From Chloroflexi bacterium 54-19 (GTDB lineage Bacteria > Chloroflexota > Chloroflexia > Chloroheliales > Chloroheliaceae), in the NCBI GenBank assembly GCA_001898225.1, contig MKTJ01000028.1:11835-75834 (forward strand): a stretch of 64,000 nucleotides of DNA. The letters are read 5' to 3'. The position numbers were made by a program, and so were the translations under genes. The notes beneath the pieces were generated by a model. The model saw nothing but the letters and a program-made list of their open reading frames with translations. It was not told the origin of the DNA and did not search any database. This document shows positions 34,876 to 43,433 of this stretch, one piece after another. Position 1 is the stretch's first letter. Each line of letters begins with the position of its first letter.

Positions 34876-36468
34876 TTATGATTTAGGCGGGATTGCGTCT
34901 ACATTATAGCGGCTGTTGGAATTGTAAAGCACCCAACCTATCCTGGTCTTCTGGACTTCTTCGACCGCCCGGATTTCGTCACGCACCTGGGAAGCGCCAT
35001 AGGTGCCGTTGGGCGGGTTGAAGTCCTGCAACCAGGGCCGGACCTGTGAAATGCGCTCTTTTAAAGCGCTTTTAGCGCTCAACATGGCTTGCTGGACCAG
35101 GTCGTAAGGCTTTTGGGCCGGTTGGTCAATCCCGAACGCGCCCGGACTCCATTCCGAGGGGTAAATCAGGGGCGAGATATAGTCCACCTGGGGGGCCAAC
35201 TGGGCCACGTTCATCCCGATGCCGAGGTCGTCGGCCTCCACCAGGGCCGTACCGTATACCGTCGCCGAAGTATAGACGCCCAACGGGGACAGGCGGTCCC
35301 TGGCCGCCTTGAAGAAGGCGTTTATCGTATCCATGCGGGTCGATTCGTTACTGGTCCGGCCTTCGGGCAATTCATAATTTATGTCGTTGAGCGCTCCGAG
35401 GACCGGGAAGTGGAACCCGTCGAATTGGACCTCGTCTACACCCGCTTTGGCGGCTTCGTCGGCCAGACCCAGGTAATACTCCCACGAGTCGCGTTTGTAG
35501 GGATTAATCCAGTTATAGCCGCCCGTATCGGCCCAGGGTTTGCCGGTGCTTTTACTTTTGAGAGTCCAATCCGGCTTTACATCGGTCAAAACCGGGTCCT
35601 GGAAACCGACAATCCGGGCGATAACGTAGTAATTTTTATCCTGTAAGGTCTTGACCAGGGCCGCCAGGTCGGGAATCTTTTTATCGTTCGCGGCAATAGC
35701 GGCTGAGGCTTCCGGCACCTTGCTATCAAAAAGGACTTTGCCCGACTCGTCTTTGAGGTCAATCACGACCGCCGTCAATTCAGTATTGTTAAGCGAACTC
35801 AGGACCGAATTCAAATTGCTGGTGACAGCGGCATCGGCGGGAGCGATAAAAGCGGCCTTAACGTTGAATTGTTGGAGCGTAATATCGGCCCGCACGCTCT
35901 TATTAAAGGTCACGCTACCTTTGCGGTAGCCTGAGGCTCGCGCCTGGATTACACCGGTTTCCGGCACATCTGAGAAACTGAAACTGCCGTCCGCGGCGGT
36001 TTCGACCGTCTTACTACCGAGACTAACCTGGGTCCGGGGTAGCGGGTTACCCTGGGCGTCCTTAACCTGGCCCCGCAAGAGAGTCGGCACCATTTTTACT
36101 TCCAAATTTGTCTGGCCGGATTGGGTTGCCTGGTAGGGCTTGTAGTTATTATTTTCAGCCGAGATGGAAAAAGTATCGGTAGCCTGGGGGAATTGAAAGG
36201 CACCGTAATTATCGGTCGAAGCTTTGAAGGTCTGGACCACCCCGGCGGTACGGGCTTGCTGGCGGTCATTGGTCAACACGAGGGTCACCCCGCCGAGAGG
36301 TTGCCCGCTATAGGCGTCCACCACCTTGCCGCTCACCACCTTGACTAAATTTTGCTTGCTCAAATAAAGGCCGCCAACGCACAGCAATGCCACGAAAATA
36401 TATACAAATAGTGGAGTTAATTTCGGTTTGGTGGGCAAACGGCTGAGAGTTCGCCTGCGGCGTCGCAT
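34876..36468 (-). CDS. Putative glycoside hydrolase (DUF4015) with carboxypeptidase-regulatory-like repeats
   Basis: 530 residues, ATG at 36468 after AAGGAA. The N-terminus is basic followed by one membrane helix (TPLFVYIFVALLCVGGLYL), giving a signal anchor. Two CarboxypepD_reg-like beta domains follow (GKVVDAYSGQPLGGVTLVL; GQVKDAQGNPLPRTQVSL). From about residue 195 comes a DUF4015 TIM-barrel-like domain with LTAVVIDLKDESG, AGVDEVQFDGFHFPV and a C-terminal IGWVLYNSNSRYN. The domain is related to glycoside hydrolases, with no tested substrate known to me. It probably acts on the outer face of the membrane. It is a paralogue of the next gene. Confidence 0.88.
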   Translation of the reverse strand: MRRRRRTLSRLPTKPKLTPLFVYIFVALLCVGGLYLSKQNLVKVVSGKVVDAYSGQPLGGVTLVLTNDRQQARTAGVVQTFKASTDNYGAFQFPQATDTFSISAENNNYKPYQATQSGQTNLEVKMVPTLLRGQVKDAQGNPLPRTQVSLGSKTVETAADGSFSFSDVPETGVIQARASGYRKGSVTFNKSVRADITLQQFNVKAAFIAPADAAVTSNLNSVLSSLNNTELTAVVIDLKDESGKVLFDSKVPEASAAIAANDKKIPDLAALVKTLQDKNYYVIARIVGFQDPVLTDVKPDWTLKSKSTGKPWADTGGYNWINPYKRDSWEYYLGLADEAAKAGVDEVQFDGFHFPVLGALNDINYELPEGRTSNESTRMDTINAFFKAARDRLSPLGVYTSATVYGTALVEADDLGIGMNVAQLAPQVDYISPLIYPSEWSPGAFGIDQPAQKPYDLVQQAMLSAKSALKERISQVRPWLQDFNPPNGTYGASQVRDEIRAVEEVQKTRIGWVLYNSNSRYNVDAIPPKS

Positions 36469-36537
36469 GAGCTTTCGTTCCTTATAGACTCATTGCCAGC
36501 CTGGCCGGTCTAGCATCACCCGCTAACAAGTGGAGAG

Positions 36538-36570
36538 ACCTCTAGCTGTTCATTAAGAACAGCTAGAGGT
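36538..36570. terminator. Perfect 14-bp stem-loop between the two DUF4015 genes
   Basis: ACCTCTAGCTGTTC (36538-36551), loop ATTAA, GAACAGCTAGAGGT (36557-36570). It follows the stop of the upstream DUF4015 gene by about 40 bases on the minus strand. No U tract, so it may end or protect that transcript. Confidence 0.6.
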
Positions 36571-36611
36571 CGTTACGGGACTAGACCATTACCCAGGAGG
36601 CGTTGGTAAAC

Positions 36612-38519
36612 TTACTTTTTGGCCTGGGCAAAATTTTGTAGAACCGTAGTAGAGTATTTCCCGGCAGCATTCCAGAGGGTCCAACCCCAGGAACCGAGGT
36701 CGTTCGCAGCCTGAATCTGGAGACGCACCCGCTCCGGGGTATGGACCACCGGGGGCAAGCTAAAATCTTCCAGCCAGGGCCGGTACTTGGCAATCGGTTT
36801 AAGCTGTTCTTCCAGCTTATTGGCAATTTCCCCGCTCTTGGTGATTATAACACCGGGGTAATTGCCGGTCGGGCCGGGATATTCCTTCTGGTCGAGTGTA
36901 CCGGTCTCGAAGTGTGTCGGGTAAATCATCGGGCAGATATAGTCGGCCAGGAAGACCAGGTCATTATACTGCTGACCGATGTTGTTGTCGTCCACTCTCC
37001 AGAGGCTCATCCCGAAGACATCGAGCGACAAGAAAGTATCGCTGGTCTTGAGAAGGTCGTAGGTCTTTTTGACCACGCCATCAATGGTCTGTTCGCGCAG
37101 CTTCTCGTCGTCCGAAAGCTGGGTCCAGTCCAGGTCAGGCTTGTACTGGATGTCACTCAGTTTACCGTCGGTCGGGAAGCGGATGTAGTCGAACTGTACT
37201 TCATCCACGCCCAGGTCGGATAGTTCCTTCGCCAGGGCCGCGTTATAGTCAGCAATTTCGGGAACGAACGGGTTCGGCCAGACCAGCCCGTTGGTATCCT
37301 TCCAGGGTTGACCGGTAGCCTTGCTTTTGAGCGACCAGGCCGGGTTAGCCCCCGCAATCGCCGGGTCGCGCATAATCACCATACGCGTAATGACGTAGAG
37401 ACCGTGTTTGTGAGCGTCGGCCAGCATGGCTTTGACGTCAATCAAAACGTCAGGGTTTGCGCCGCCATCCCGAATGGTTTTGTACTGCTTGGCCTGGGGT
37501 GTCTGGCTATCAAACCAGAGGGTGCCGTTGTCGTCAAACTTCATATCCACGACAATGGCGTTTATCATCCCTTTATCGGCCATATCAAGGTAAGGCGTGA
37601 ACAAATCCTGGTAATTGGCCCGGATGGCAAAAACCCCCGGTACATAAACCGCGTTTACCTTGAACTCGTCCATCTTGGCGCCTTTAGCCAGATCGGAGGC
37701 TTTGAAGGTCTGAATTTTATAACCGGGAGCGCGCACTTTTAACTGAGTGTCGGCGTCGTGGGTCAGGTCGCTAAAGGTAAATTTGCCGTCCTGGCCGGTC
37801 GTCGCCATGTTGCTGTCATCCAGGGTCTTGACAAGGGCGTGCGCAATCGGCTTATTAGTCTGGGCGTCAATCAGACTGCCGCTAAATGAAGTAGATTTAA
37901 TCGCCACCGTCAGGGCTGTCGAAGAAGTGCCGACAGTCTGTTCGGCCTTCTGGTAACCAATGAGGTCTACGGCAATCTTGTCATCGTCGGAGAGGCCGGT
38001 GAAAGTGAATTTACCAGAGTCATCGGTTACGGCGGCTTTATCGCCACCCCGGACCAGTTTACCGGCAATCGGCTGCTGGGTATCGCTATCAACGAGAGTG
38101 CCGGTCGTAACGCGCTGCTTTAATTGGATCGACTTGGCAGCGTCATTCGTGAGAGGTAACGGCACGGCTTCATAGCCGGGCGCGGAGACGGTCAATTTAT
38201 CTTTATCGGCAGGTAATTTATTGATTGTAAACTGGCCTTTATCATCGGCCTTTGCAATTACGGTACCATCGGCTCCTTTTATAACAGCCTGAGTGAGTGG
38301 GGAGGTAGAAGTGGCATCTACCACAGAGCCTACTAAATCCGGCGTGGTACTGGCATTAGGGCTGTTGTTGGCTTGATTGGTAGTCCCCGGAGTAGCTTGA
38401 GCAGAATTGAAGAAAAAGGGTATGACAAACTGCCACAACAAAAAGAGAAGGACCAGCCCCCCAAGGCCACCAACGATAAGCTTCCCGCCGGGACCGAGCG
38501 ACGATCTTCTTTTATTCAA
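36612..38519 (-). CDS. Putative glycoside hydrolase (DUF4015), longer paralogue
   Basis: 635 residues from TTG at 38519, with GGAGG ten bases upstream. It starts with a signal anchor (LIVGGLGGLVLLFLLWQFVIPFFF), then a Thr/Asn-rich linker and three carboxypeptidase-regulatory-like beta domains (GSVVDATSTSPLTQAVIKG; GTLVDSDTQQPIAGKLV; GSLIDAQTNKPIAHALV), one more than its neighbour. The DUF4015 catalytic-type domain shows NAIVVDMKFDDNGTLWFDS, LGVDEVQFDYIRFPTDG, YNDLVFLADYICPMIYPTHF and GSWGWTLWNAAGKY. Likely extracytoplasmic and membrane-tethered, perhaps binding or cutting a surface polysaccharide (inference). Confidence 0.9.
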   Translation of the reverse strand: MNKRRSSLGPGGKLIVGGLGGLVLLFLLWQFVIPFFFNSAQATPGTTNQANNSPNASTTPDLVGSVVDATSTSPLTQAVIKGADGTVIAKADDKGQFTINKLPADKDKLTVSAPGYEAVPLPLTNDAAKSIQLKQRVTTGTLVDSDTQQPIAGKLVRGGDKAAVTDDSGKFTFTGLSDDDKIAVDLIGYQKAEQTVGTSSTALTVAIKSTSFSGSLIDAQTNKPIAHALVKTLDDSNMATTGQDGKFTFSDLTHDADTQLKVRAPGYKIQTFKASDLAKGAKMDEFKVNAVYVPGVFAIRANYQDLFTPYLDMADKGMINAIVVDMKFDDNGTLWFDSQTPQAKQYKTIRDGGANPDVLIDVKAMLADAHKHGLYVITRMVIMRDPAIAGANPAWSLKSKATGQPWKDTNGLVWPNPFVPEIADYNAALAKELSDLGVDEVQFDYIRFPTDGKLSDIQYKPDLDWTQLSDDEKLREQTIDGVVKKTYDLLKTSDTFLSLDVFGMSLWRVDDNNIGQQYNDLVFLADYICPMIYPTHFETGTLDQKEYPGPTGNYPGVIITKSGEIANKLEEQLKPIAKYRPWLEDFSLPPVVHTPERVRLQIQAANDLGSWGWTLWNAAGKYSTTVLQNFAQAKK

Positions 38520-38684
38520 TATTAAATGACCTCCATGAAACTTTCTTAGAAGTATACTTCATTAGAATGTAAATCGGCCCGGCAAGTTGACAGCTAACCG
38601 GAGCAGGAAAAATGACATAGGCATAGAACGAGGTGTCGTCATATAAGGCATTTTAACTGCGGGTTTTGGCTGTGTCAAGCAAAT

Positions 38685-39317
38685 TTAAAGCGTGCCGGCG
38701 AATGTTAAGAAGTTTTTGTAAAGCTGCAAGCCCAACTTGCCGCTTTTTTCCGGGTGAAACTGGGTTGCCATCCAGTTATCTTTGGTAAAAGCACTGGCGA
38801 AATCGAACCCATAGTCGGTCACTCCGACCACGCTATCCCTGGCCCATAGCGCCGGGTCGGGATAGTAAGAGTGTACGAAATAAAAGTAGGAGCCGTTGGG
38901 CACATTCTCCCACAGAGGTGAAGGATTGGTCTGCCTGACCTCGTTCCAACCGATCTGGGGAACTTTCAGGCCGGGCCGGTCGGGGAACCGCCGGACCTCG
39001 CCGGGCAATACCCCCAGACCTGCCGTGTCATCTTCTTCGAGGTGGCTGAAAAGAAGTTGTAGCCCCACACAGACCCCCATGAAGGGCCGCCCGCTGTTTA
39101 TCCGTTCGCGGACAATCTCGGAAAGATGGGTCGTATTAAGGTTTGTCATGCATTGCCCGGCGGCACCCTGTCCGGGGAAGACCGCCGCGTAGGCGTCGCG
39201 GATTTTGGCCGGGTCTGAAGTGACTTCCACGGTAGCTTCAGGTCCAGCCGCTGCCTGCAAGGCCCTCTGGACGCTCCGAATATTCCCGGCTTCGTAATCA
39301 ATTACAGCAATTTTCAT
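38685..39317 (-). CDS. hisH: Imidazole glycerol phosphate synthase, glutaminase subunit
   Basis: 210 residues, ATG at 39317. Class-I glutamine amidotransferase of the HisH type: start MKIAVIDYEAGNIRSVQRAL, oxyanion region FPGQGAAGQCM, nucleophile Cys in GVCVGLQLLF, and the His-Glu pair in QFHPEKSG. HisH supplies ammonia to HisF in histidine biosynthesis. It follows hisB by five bases. No hisF or other his gene is in the window. Confidence 0.97.
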   Translation of the reverse strand: MKIAVIDYEAGNIRSVQRALQAAAGPEATVEVTSDPAKIRDAYAAVFPGQGAAGQCMTNLNTTHLSEIVRERINSGRPFMGVCVGLQLLFSHLEEDDTAGLGVLPGEVRRFPDRPGLKVPQIGWNEVRQTNPSPLWENVPNGSYFYFVHSYYPDPALWARDSVVGVTDYGFDFASAFTKDNWMATQFHPEKSGKLGLQLYKNFLTFAGTL

Positions 39318-39322
39318 ATTAT

Positions 39323-39919
39323 TTATTCGATTTTGCCTTTGGTGCTGGGCAGGGTCGTGCCGGTGATACGGACCGCCTCGCGCAGAGCCTGGGCGAAACT
39401 CTTAAAGATGGCTTCCAGGATGTGATGAGCGTTTTTGCCCCGGATTTTATCCACGTGGACTGTCAGACCGGCGTTAAAGCTGACCGCCCGCCAGAATTCC
39501 TCGATAAGCTGGCAATCGAACTGGCCAACTTTCTCCGGCAACCCGTCTACCTCGTAGACCAGGAAAGGCCGCCCCGAAATATCAAGAGCGGTGCGGACGA
39601 GAGTTTCATCCATTGGCACATAGGCGTGACCGTACCGGTTGATACCAATTTTGTCGCCGAACGCCTGGCGCAAAGCCTGGCCCAGACCGATACCGACATC
39701 TTCCACGGTATGATGGTCGTCAATCCAGTTATCGCCCTTGGCCTTAATGGTCAGGGTAAAGTTGGCGTGTTTGGCAAAAAGGGTCAGCATATGGTCGAAA
39801 AAACCGATGCCGGTCGAAACCTGGCTGGTGCCGTCGCCATCCAGCCGGACCTCAATATCAATATTGGTTTCAAGGGTATCGCGGGTAATGTGCGCAGACC
39901 GCACTTTTTCCAGTTGCAC
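39323..39919 (-). CDS. hisB: Imidazoleglycerol-phosphate dehydratase
   Basis: 198 residues from GTG at 39919, which has AGGAAGAAGG just upstream; a longer frame adds 20 residues not typical of the family. The two repeated metal sites are clear: GIGFFDHMLTLFAKH with DDHHTVEDVGI, and CQLIEEFWRAVSFNAGLTVHV with GKNAHHILEAIFK. Monofunctional, without the histidinol-phosphatase domain of enteric HisB. It catalyses the dehydration step of histidine synthesis. Confidence 0.97.
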   Translation of the reverse strand: MQLEKVRSAHITRDTLETNIDIEVRLDGDGTSQVSTGIGFFDHMLTLFAKHANFTLTIKAKGDNWIDDHHTVEDVGIGLGQALRQAFGDKIGINRYGHAYVPMDETLVRTALDISGRPFLVYEVDGLPEKVGQFDCQLIEEFWRAVSFNAGLTVHVDKIRGKNAHHILEAIFKSFAQALREAVRITGTTLPSTKGKIE

Positions 39920-39988
39920 CTGTGGCCTTCTTCCTGATTCATAGAAACTTATGACAAAACATAAAGCGGTAATAAGCAATTCGTTACC

Positions 39989-40018
39989 ATTATAACATAT
40001 GAAATCTTACATATATAA
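39989..40018 (-). promoter_or_regulatory. Possible promoter of hisBH
   Basis: Consensus TATAAT on the minus strand (39994-39989), 70 bases before hisB. The -35 is poor (TATATA or TTATAT at 17-18 bases), within very AT-rich DNA. Confidence 0.35.
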
Positions 40019-40025
40019 AATAAAA

Positions 40026-40050
40026 TGGCCGGTAGAGCGAATACCGGCCA
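40026..40050 (-). terminator. Intrinsic terminator on the minus strand
   Basis: TGGCCGGTA (40026-40034), seven-base loop, TACCGGCCA (40042-40050), followed on the minus strand by TTTTATTTTATATA. It would end transcription from the AraC gene 300 bases upstream, just before the hisBH promoter region. Confidence 0.8.
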
Positions 40051-40350
40051 CTGGCTGTATCATAGGAGAGTTGCATAAGCAACTTGTTGAGGATTGAATT
40101 GAATACACAATTAAGGGGTAGAGGAGTAATAAAATAAGATAATTTCTACTGGTCCGAAGACCGTTAATACCCCGCTTACAATCCTGCCTACGATTAATAT
40201 TTTTTTCTTTAAAAGGCCTTAAAAAGACCCACTAAAACTATAGCAATTATCGGGCCACGAACTGAACTTTTTGTGTATGAAAGCGAAAAGAGGATTGTTC
40301 GCTACACAAAGTGTTTATTAAGCAATTTTTATGCCAGTAATAGGCAAAGC
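40051..40350. other. Non-coding stretch between AraC gene and its terminator
   Basis: About 300 AT-rich bases with no convincing open frame on either strand. It holds a short stem GTTGC-ATAA-GCAAC at 40070-40083. On the minus strand it would be a long 3' untranslated region of the AraC mRNA. Confidence 0.4.
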
Positions 40351-41208
40351 TTAACTTTCCTGGAACTGCTGGCGGTAAACCTGGGGACTTAAACCAAAGG
40401 AGCTCTTAAACTGGCGCGAAAAGTGGTAGCTCGATTGAAAACCGACGCTCCGGGCAATTTCCCCGACCGGGCGGTTGGTAAATTCGAGCAAACGGCGGGC
40501 CTGGCTGAGCCGGAGGCGGGTCAGGGTCGCCATGATAGATTCGCCCGTGGCTTCCTTAAAAAGGTGGGCTACCCGCGAGGGCGAGAGGGCCAGGCGGCGG
40601 GCAATCTGGGGCACATCGAGCGGCTCGGCCAGTTGCTGGGAGAGGATTTCCAGGATTTGCTGGACCCGCGTATCCAGGCTGGAAGCCTGCTGGCATTGGC
40701 GGGCCAAAAGGAGCAGCATTTCTTCGAGGGCGTTGGCGCAGAGGGCTTCCTGCAACCCGGTCAGCAGGTAGTTATCTTTCAGGAGTCTTTCAAAGGCGAT
40801 TTCAAGCCGTTCCAGAATGGCCGGGCCGTCCGGTTGCATGACGATAAGACCGGGCCACTGCTGGGGTAATTCTTTAAGCCAGAGCAGCCAGTCGGAGCGG
40901 GCTACGAAGTGAGCCCAGTAAAAATCCCAGGGCTCCTCGGGGGAAGCGGTGGCATAATCCTGGGGTAAACCCGGCGCGATAATGGTAATTTCGCCGGGGC
41001 GGGTCTGGTGGCGGCGGTTTTCGTGCTGGAAAACCCCGGCCCCGCTCATTGTAAAAAACAACAGCCAATCCTCCCGGCCATGAGTGCGGCGGACGTGATA
41101 GCCCACCTCTTTCTGGAAATGACTCGCCAGCAGAATCCCCATGGTGGGACCATCATCGAGGATAATATTTGACCTGTTGATAGCAGAATCCGATGTGCGG
41201 ATAACCAT
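40351..41208 (-). CDS. AraC family transcriptional regulator
   Basis: 285 residues, ATG at 41208 with GGGAGG ten bases upstream. The N-terminus is a cupin-like effector domain (GYHVRRTHGREDWLLFFTMSGAGVF; RRHQTRPGEITIIAPG; WDFYWAHF), close in layout to arabinose- and cellobiose-type AraC sensors. The C-terminal 100 residues are the double helix-turn-helix (PLDVPQIARRLALSPSRVAHLFK; PVGEIARSVGFQSSYHFSRQFK). It diverges from the PhyH gene over a 200-base gap. GH127 acts on arabinofuranosides, so an arabinose-related inducer is possible (inference). Confidence 0.93.
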   Translation of the reverse strand: MVIRTSDSAINRSNIILDDGPTMGILLASHFQKEVGYHVRRTHGREDWLLFFTMSGAGVFQHENRRHQTRPGEITIIAPGLPQDYATASPEEPWDFYWAHFVARSDWLLWLKELPQQWPGLIVMQPDGPAILERLEIAFERLLKDNYLLTGLQEALCANALEEMLLLLARQCQQASSLDTRVQQILEILSQQLAEPLDVPQIARRLALSPSRVAHLFKEATGESIMATLTRLRLSQARRLLEFTNRPVGEIARSVGFQSSYHFSRQFKSSFGLSPQVYRQQFQES

Positions 41209-41409
41209 TGTCGCTATTTACCTCCCGGCCCATTATAACCTAAAATGGGACAGTTCTATAAAAATTCCCTACTTATAAATTACTGCTAACTCTCTGCCTA
41301 CCTCAACTATATTTCAAACCTTCTTTTCAACAACCTGGGGCAGGTAGCAGAAAACGTTACAGGATTTAAGTTCAAATCCGGCCTGTGATGAAAGACAAAG
41401 GAGTTGACC

Positions 41410-42189
41410 GTGAAGTATCTTTCAGAAGAAGATGTAGTCAATTATAAACGTGACGGGTTCATTTTTGTTAAAGACTTGTTCAGCCCGGAAGAAGTCCAGA
41501 TCATGCTCGAAGACATCGAGAATGAGGGCGGGGCTGTGAACCATTATCTAAATGCAAGGCTGGACGGTTCGGGACGCCGGGCTAAGATTTCAATCTGGCA
41601 CTCGCTGAACAACGATGTCTGGGCCGCTGCTTCGACCCATCCCCGGATTGTAAATAACATCCGTATTTTGCAAGGCGAAGACGTCGCTTTCTTTCACGGT
41701 AAGGTGATGCTAAAAGAAGCCCAGTCGGGCGGGGCCTGGGAATGGCACCAGGACTATGGCTACTGGTACGACCAGGGGTTTGTCTTTCCGCGCATGATGA
41801 GCGCTTTTGTGGCGCTCGACCCTGCCACCGCCGAAAACGGCTGTCTGCGGGTCCTGAAAGGCTCTCACAAACTGGGGCGCCTGACTCACGGGGCGGTTGG
41901 CGACCAGACCGGGGCCGACATGGAGCGGCTGAACCAGATTTCGCAATATTTTGAAGAAGTGACCTGCGAAATGACCCCCGGCACGGTGCTGTTCTTCGAT
42001 AGCCTCCTGCTCCACACTTCTGCGCCGAACAACTCGGACTATCATCGCCGGTCGTTCATCATCTGCTTTAACGCTCTTTCGAACCCGCAGTTCAGAAAGA
42101 AAAAGCTGTGCAGCCTCGACCCCTGCCCGGTCGGCACCGAAGATAGCATTTTGAAGTTCGCCCTCCAGCCCGAGGTCGCCGGGGTCTAG
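41410..42189 (+). CDS. Phytanoyl-CoA dioxygenase (PhyH) family protein
   Basis: 259 residues from GTG at 41410, seven bases after AAAGGAG; the TTG at 41404 is too close to that site. Fe(II)/2-oxoglutarate-dependent fold: EEDVVNYKRDGFIFVKDLF at the start, the HxD iron motif in WHQDYGYWYDQG, NGCLRVLKGSHKLG, the distal His in FDSLLLHTSAPNNS, and the 2-oxoglutarate-binding Arg in HRRSFIICF. Substrates range from fatty acyl-CoAs to natural products and compatible solutes. Here the substrate is unknown. Confidence 0.9.
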   Translation: MKYLSEEDVVNYKRDGFIFVKDLFSPEEVQIMLEDIENEGGAVNHYLNARLDGSGRRAKISIWHSLNNDVWAAASTHPRIVNNIRILQGEDVAFFHGKVMLKEAQSGGAWEWHQDYGYWYDQGFVFPRMMSAFVALDPATAENGCLRVLKGSHKLGRLTHGAVGDQTGADMERLNQISQYFEEVTCEMTPGTVLFFDSLLLHTSAPNNSDYHRRSFIICFNALSNPQFRKKKLCSLDPCPVGTEDSILKFALQPEVAGV

Positions 42190-42461
42190 CCCTCTCCGGG
42201 GCCGGACGCTCACAGGAGTACGCTTGGTAAAAAAGCGCGATTATCTGAACTAACGAAATAGAGGCCGGAAGAAAGCGCGGTTTTAGCCCACGCCCCAACC
42301 CGGCCTTTTGTAGTTGGTCAAATTTTCTTTTTAGGTTCTTTCAATTTCCATTAAATTGTTTCTTTTGGTTGCTTTGTGGGTATATTTTCAGCTTGTTTAC
42401 TGGTAAAATTAAAGTACCCGCACAAACAATTTTCCTGACAAAGATGAGAGGAGAGAGAGTT

Positions 42462-43295
42462 TTGCAAGAGGTTAATACACCGCTCGCCGGTCCCGAACTG
42501 GCCGAAGATTATGCTTTAACACCGGAGCAAATCGCCGGGTATCAGCAAAACGGGCACATTTTGCTGCGGCAACTTGCCAACCAGGCCGAGATGGACTATT
42601 ACCGCCCGGTTATCCGCGAGGCGGCCTACCACTACAACACCGAGACCCGGCCCCTTTCCGAGCGTGATACCTATGGCAGAGCCTTTTTGCAGATTATGAA
42701 CCTGTGGGTGCGCGATGAGCGAGTGGCCCGGTTTGTCATGGCCCGCCGCTTTGCCAGAGTTGCCGCCGAACTGATGGGTGTCAAAGGGGTCCGCATTTAC
42801 CACGACCAGGCCCTATTTAAGGAAGCCCACGGCGGTCCGACCCCCTGGCACCAGGACCAGTATTACTGGCCGCTCGTGACCGACAATTTCGTAACCATGT
42901 GGATGCCCCTGACTGATGTCGCGGCTGAAATGGGACCAATGACTTTCGCCAGCGGCTCACACAAACTGGGTTACCTGGGCAAAGTGCCGATTTCGGACGA
43001 ATCGCAGGCCATCTTTGAGAGATTTATCAGTGAGAAGCAGTTGTCGTTAAAGTACGGCGAACCGATGCGAGCGGGGGATGCGACCTTCCACGCCGGGTGG
43101 ACCTTACACGGCACTCCGGCCAATACGACCGACCGGCCCCGCGAAGCCATGACCATTATTTACTTCGCCGATGGTGTGCGAATCGGGGAGACCGACAATC
43201 GTAACCGGGTGAACGACCTGAATAGCTGGTTGCCTGGCTTAAAAACCGGGGATATTGCGGCAAGTAAACTCAATCCTTTAGTGTATAATAGTTAA
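42462..43295 (+). CDS. Phytanoyl-CoA dioxygenase (PhyH) family protein, second
   Basis: 277 residues from TTG at 42462, preceded by GAGGAGAGAGAG; ATG at 42444 is an alternative with no ribosome site. Motifs: LTPEQIAGYQQNGHILLRQL, TPWHQDQYYWPL with the HxD iron pair, MGPMTFASGSHKLGY, FHAGWTLHGTPANTT with the distal His, and RPREAMTIIYFADG. It is only distantly similar to the first PhyH protein, so it is not a recent duplicate. The two oxidations may follow each other in one pathway (inference). Confidence 0.9.
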   Translation: MQEVNTPLAGPELAEDYALTPEQIAGYQQNGHILLRQLANQAEMDYYRPVIREAAYHYNTETRPLSERDTYGRAFLQIMNLWVRDERVARFVMARRFARVAAELMGVKGVRIYHDQALFKEAHGGPTPWHQDQYYWPLVTDNFVTMWMPLTDVAAEMGPMTFASGSHKLGYLGKVPISDESQAIFERFISEKQLSLKYGEPMRAGDATFHAGWTLHGTPANTTDRPREAMTIIYFADGVRIGETDNRNRVNDLNSWLPGLKTGDIAASKLNPLVYNS

Positions 43296-43433
43296 AATTT
43301 TTCTGTTTTCACTAACTGCTATCCCTCCGGGGATTAGTGAAGGCTTGTAGTCAATAATTTAATATCGGTAGCCGTTCAATACTTCCTGACAAAGGGGTGA
43401 GAGACAGACTGAGGGGCTACAAATTGAAGGAAA

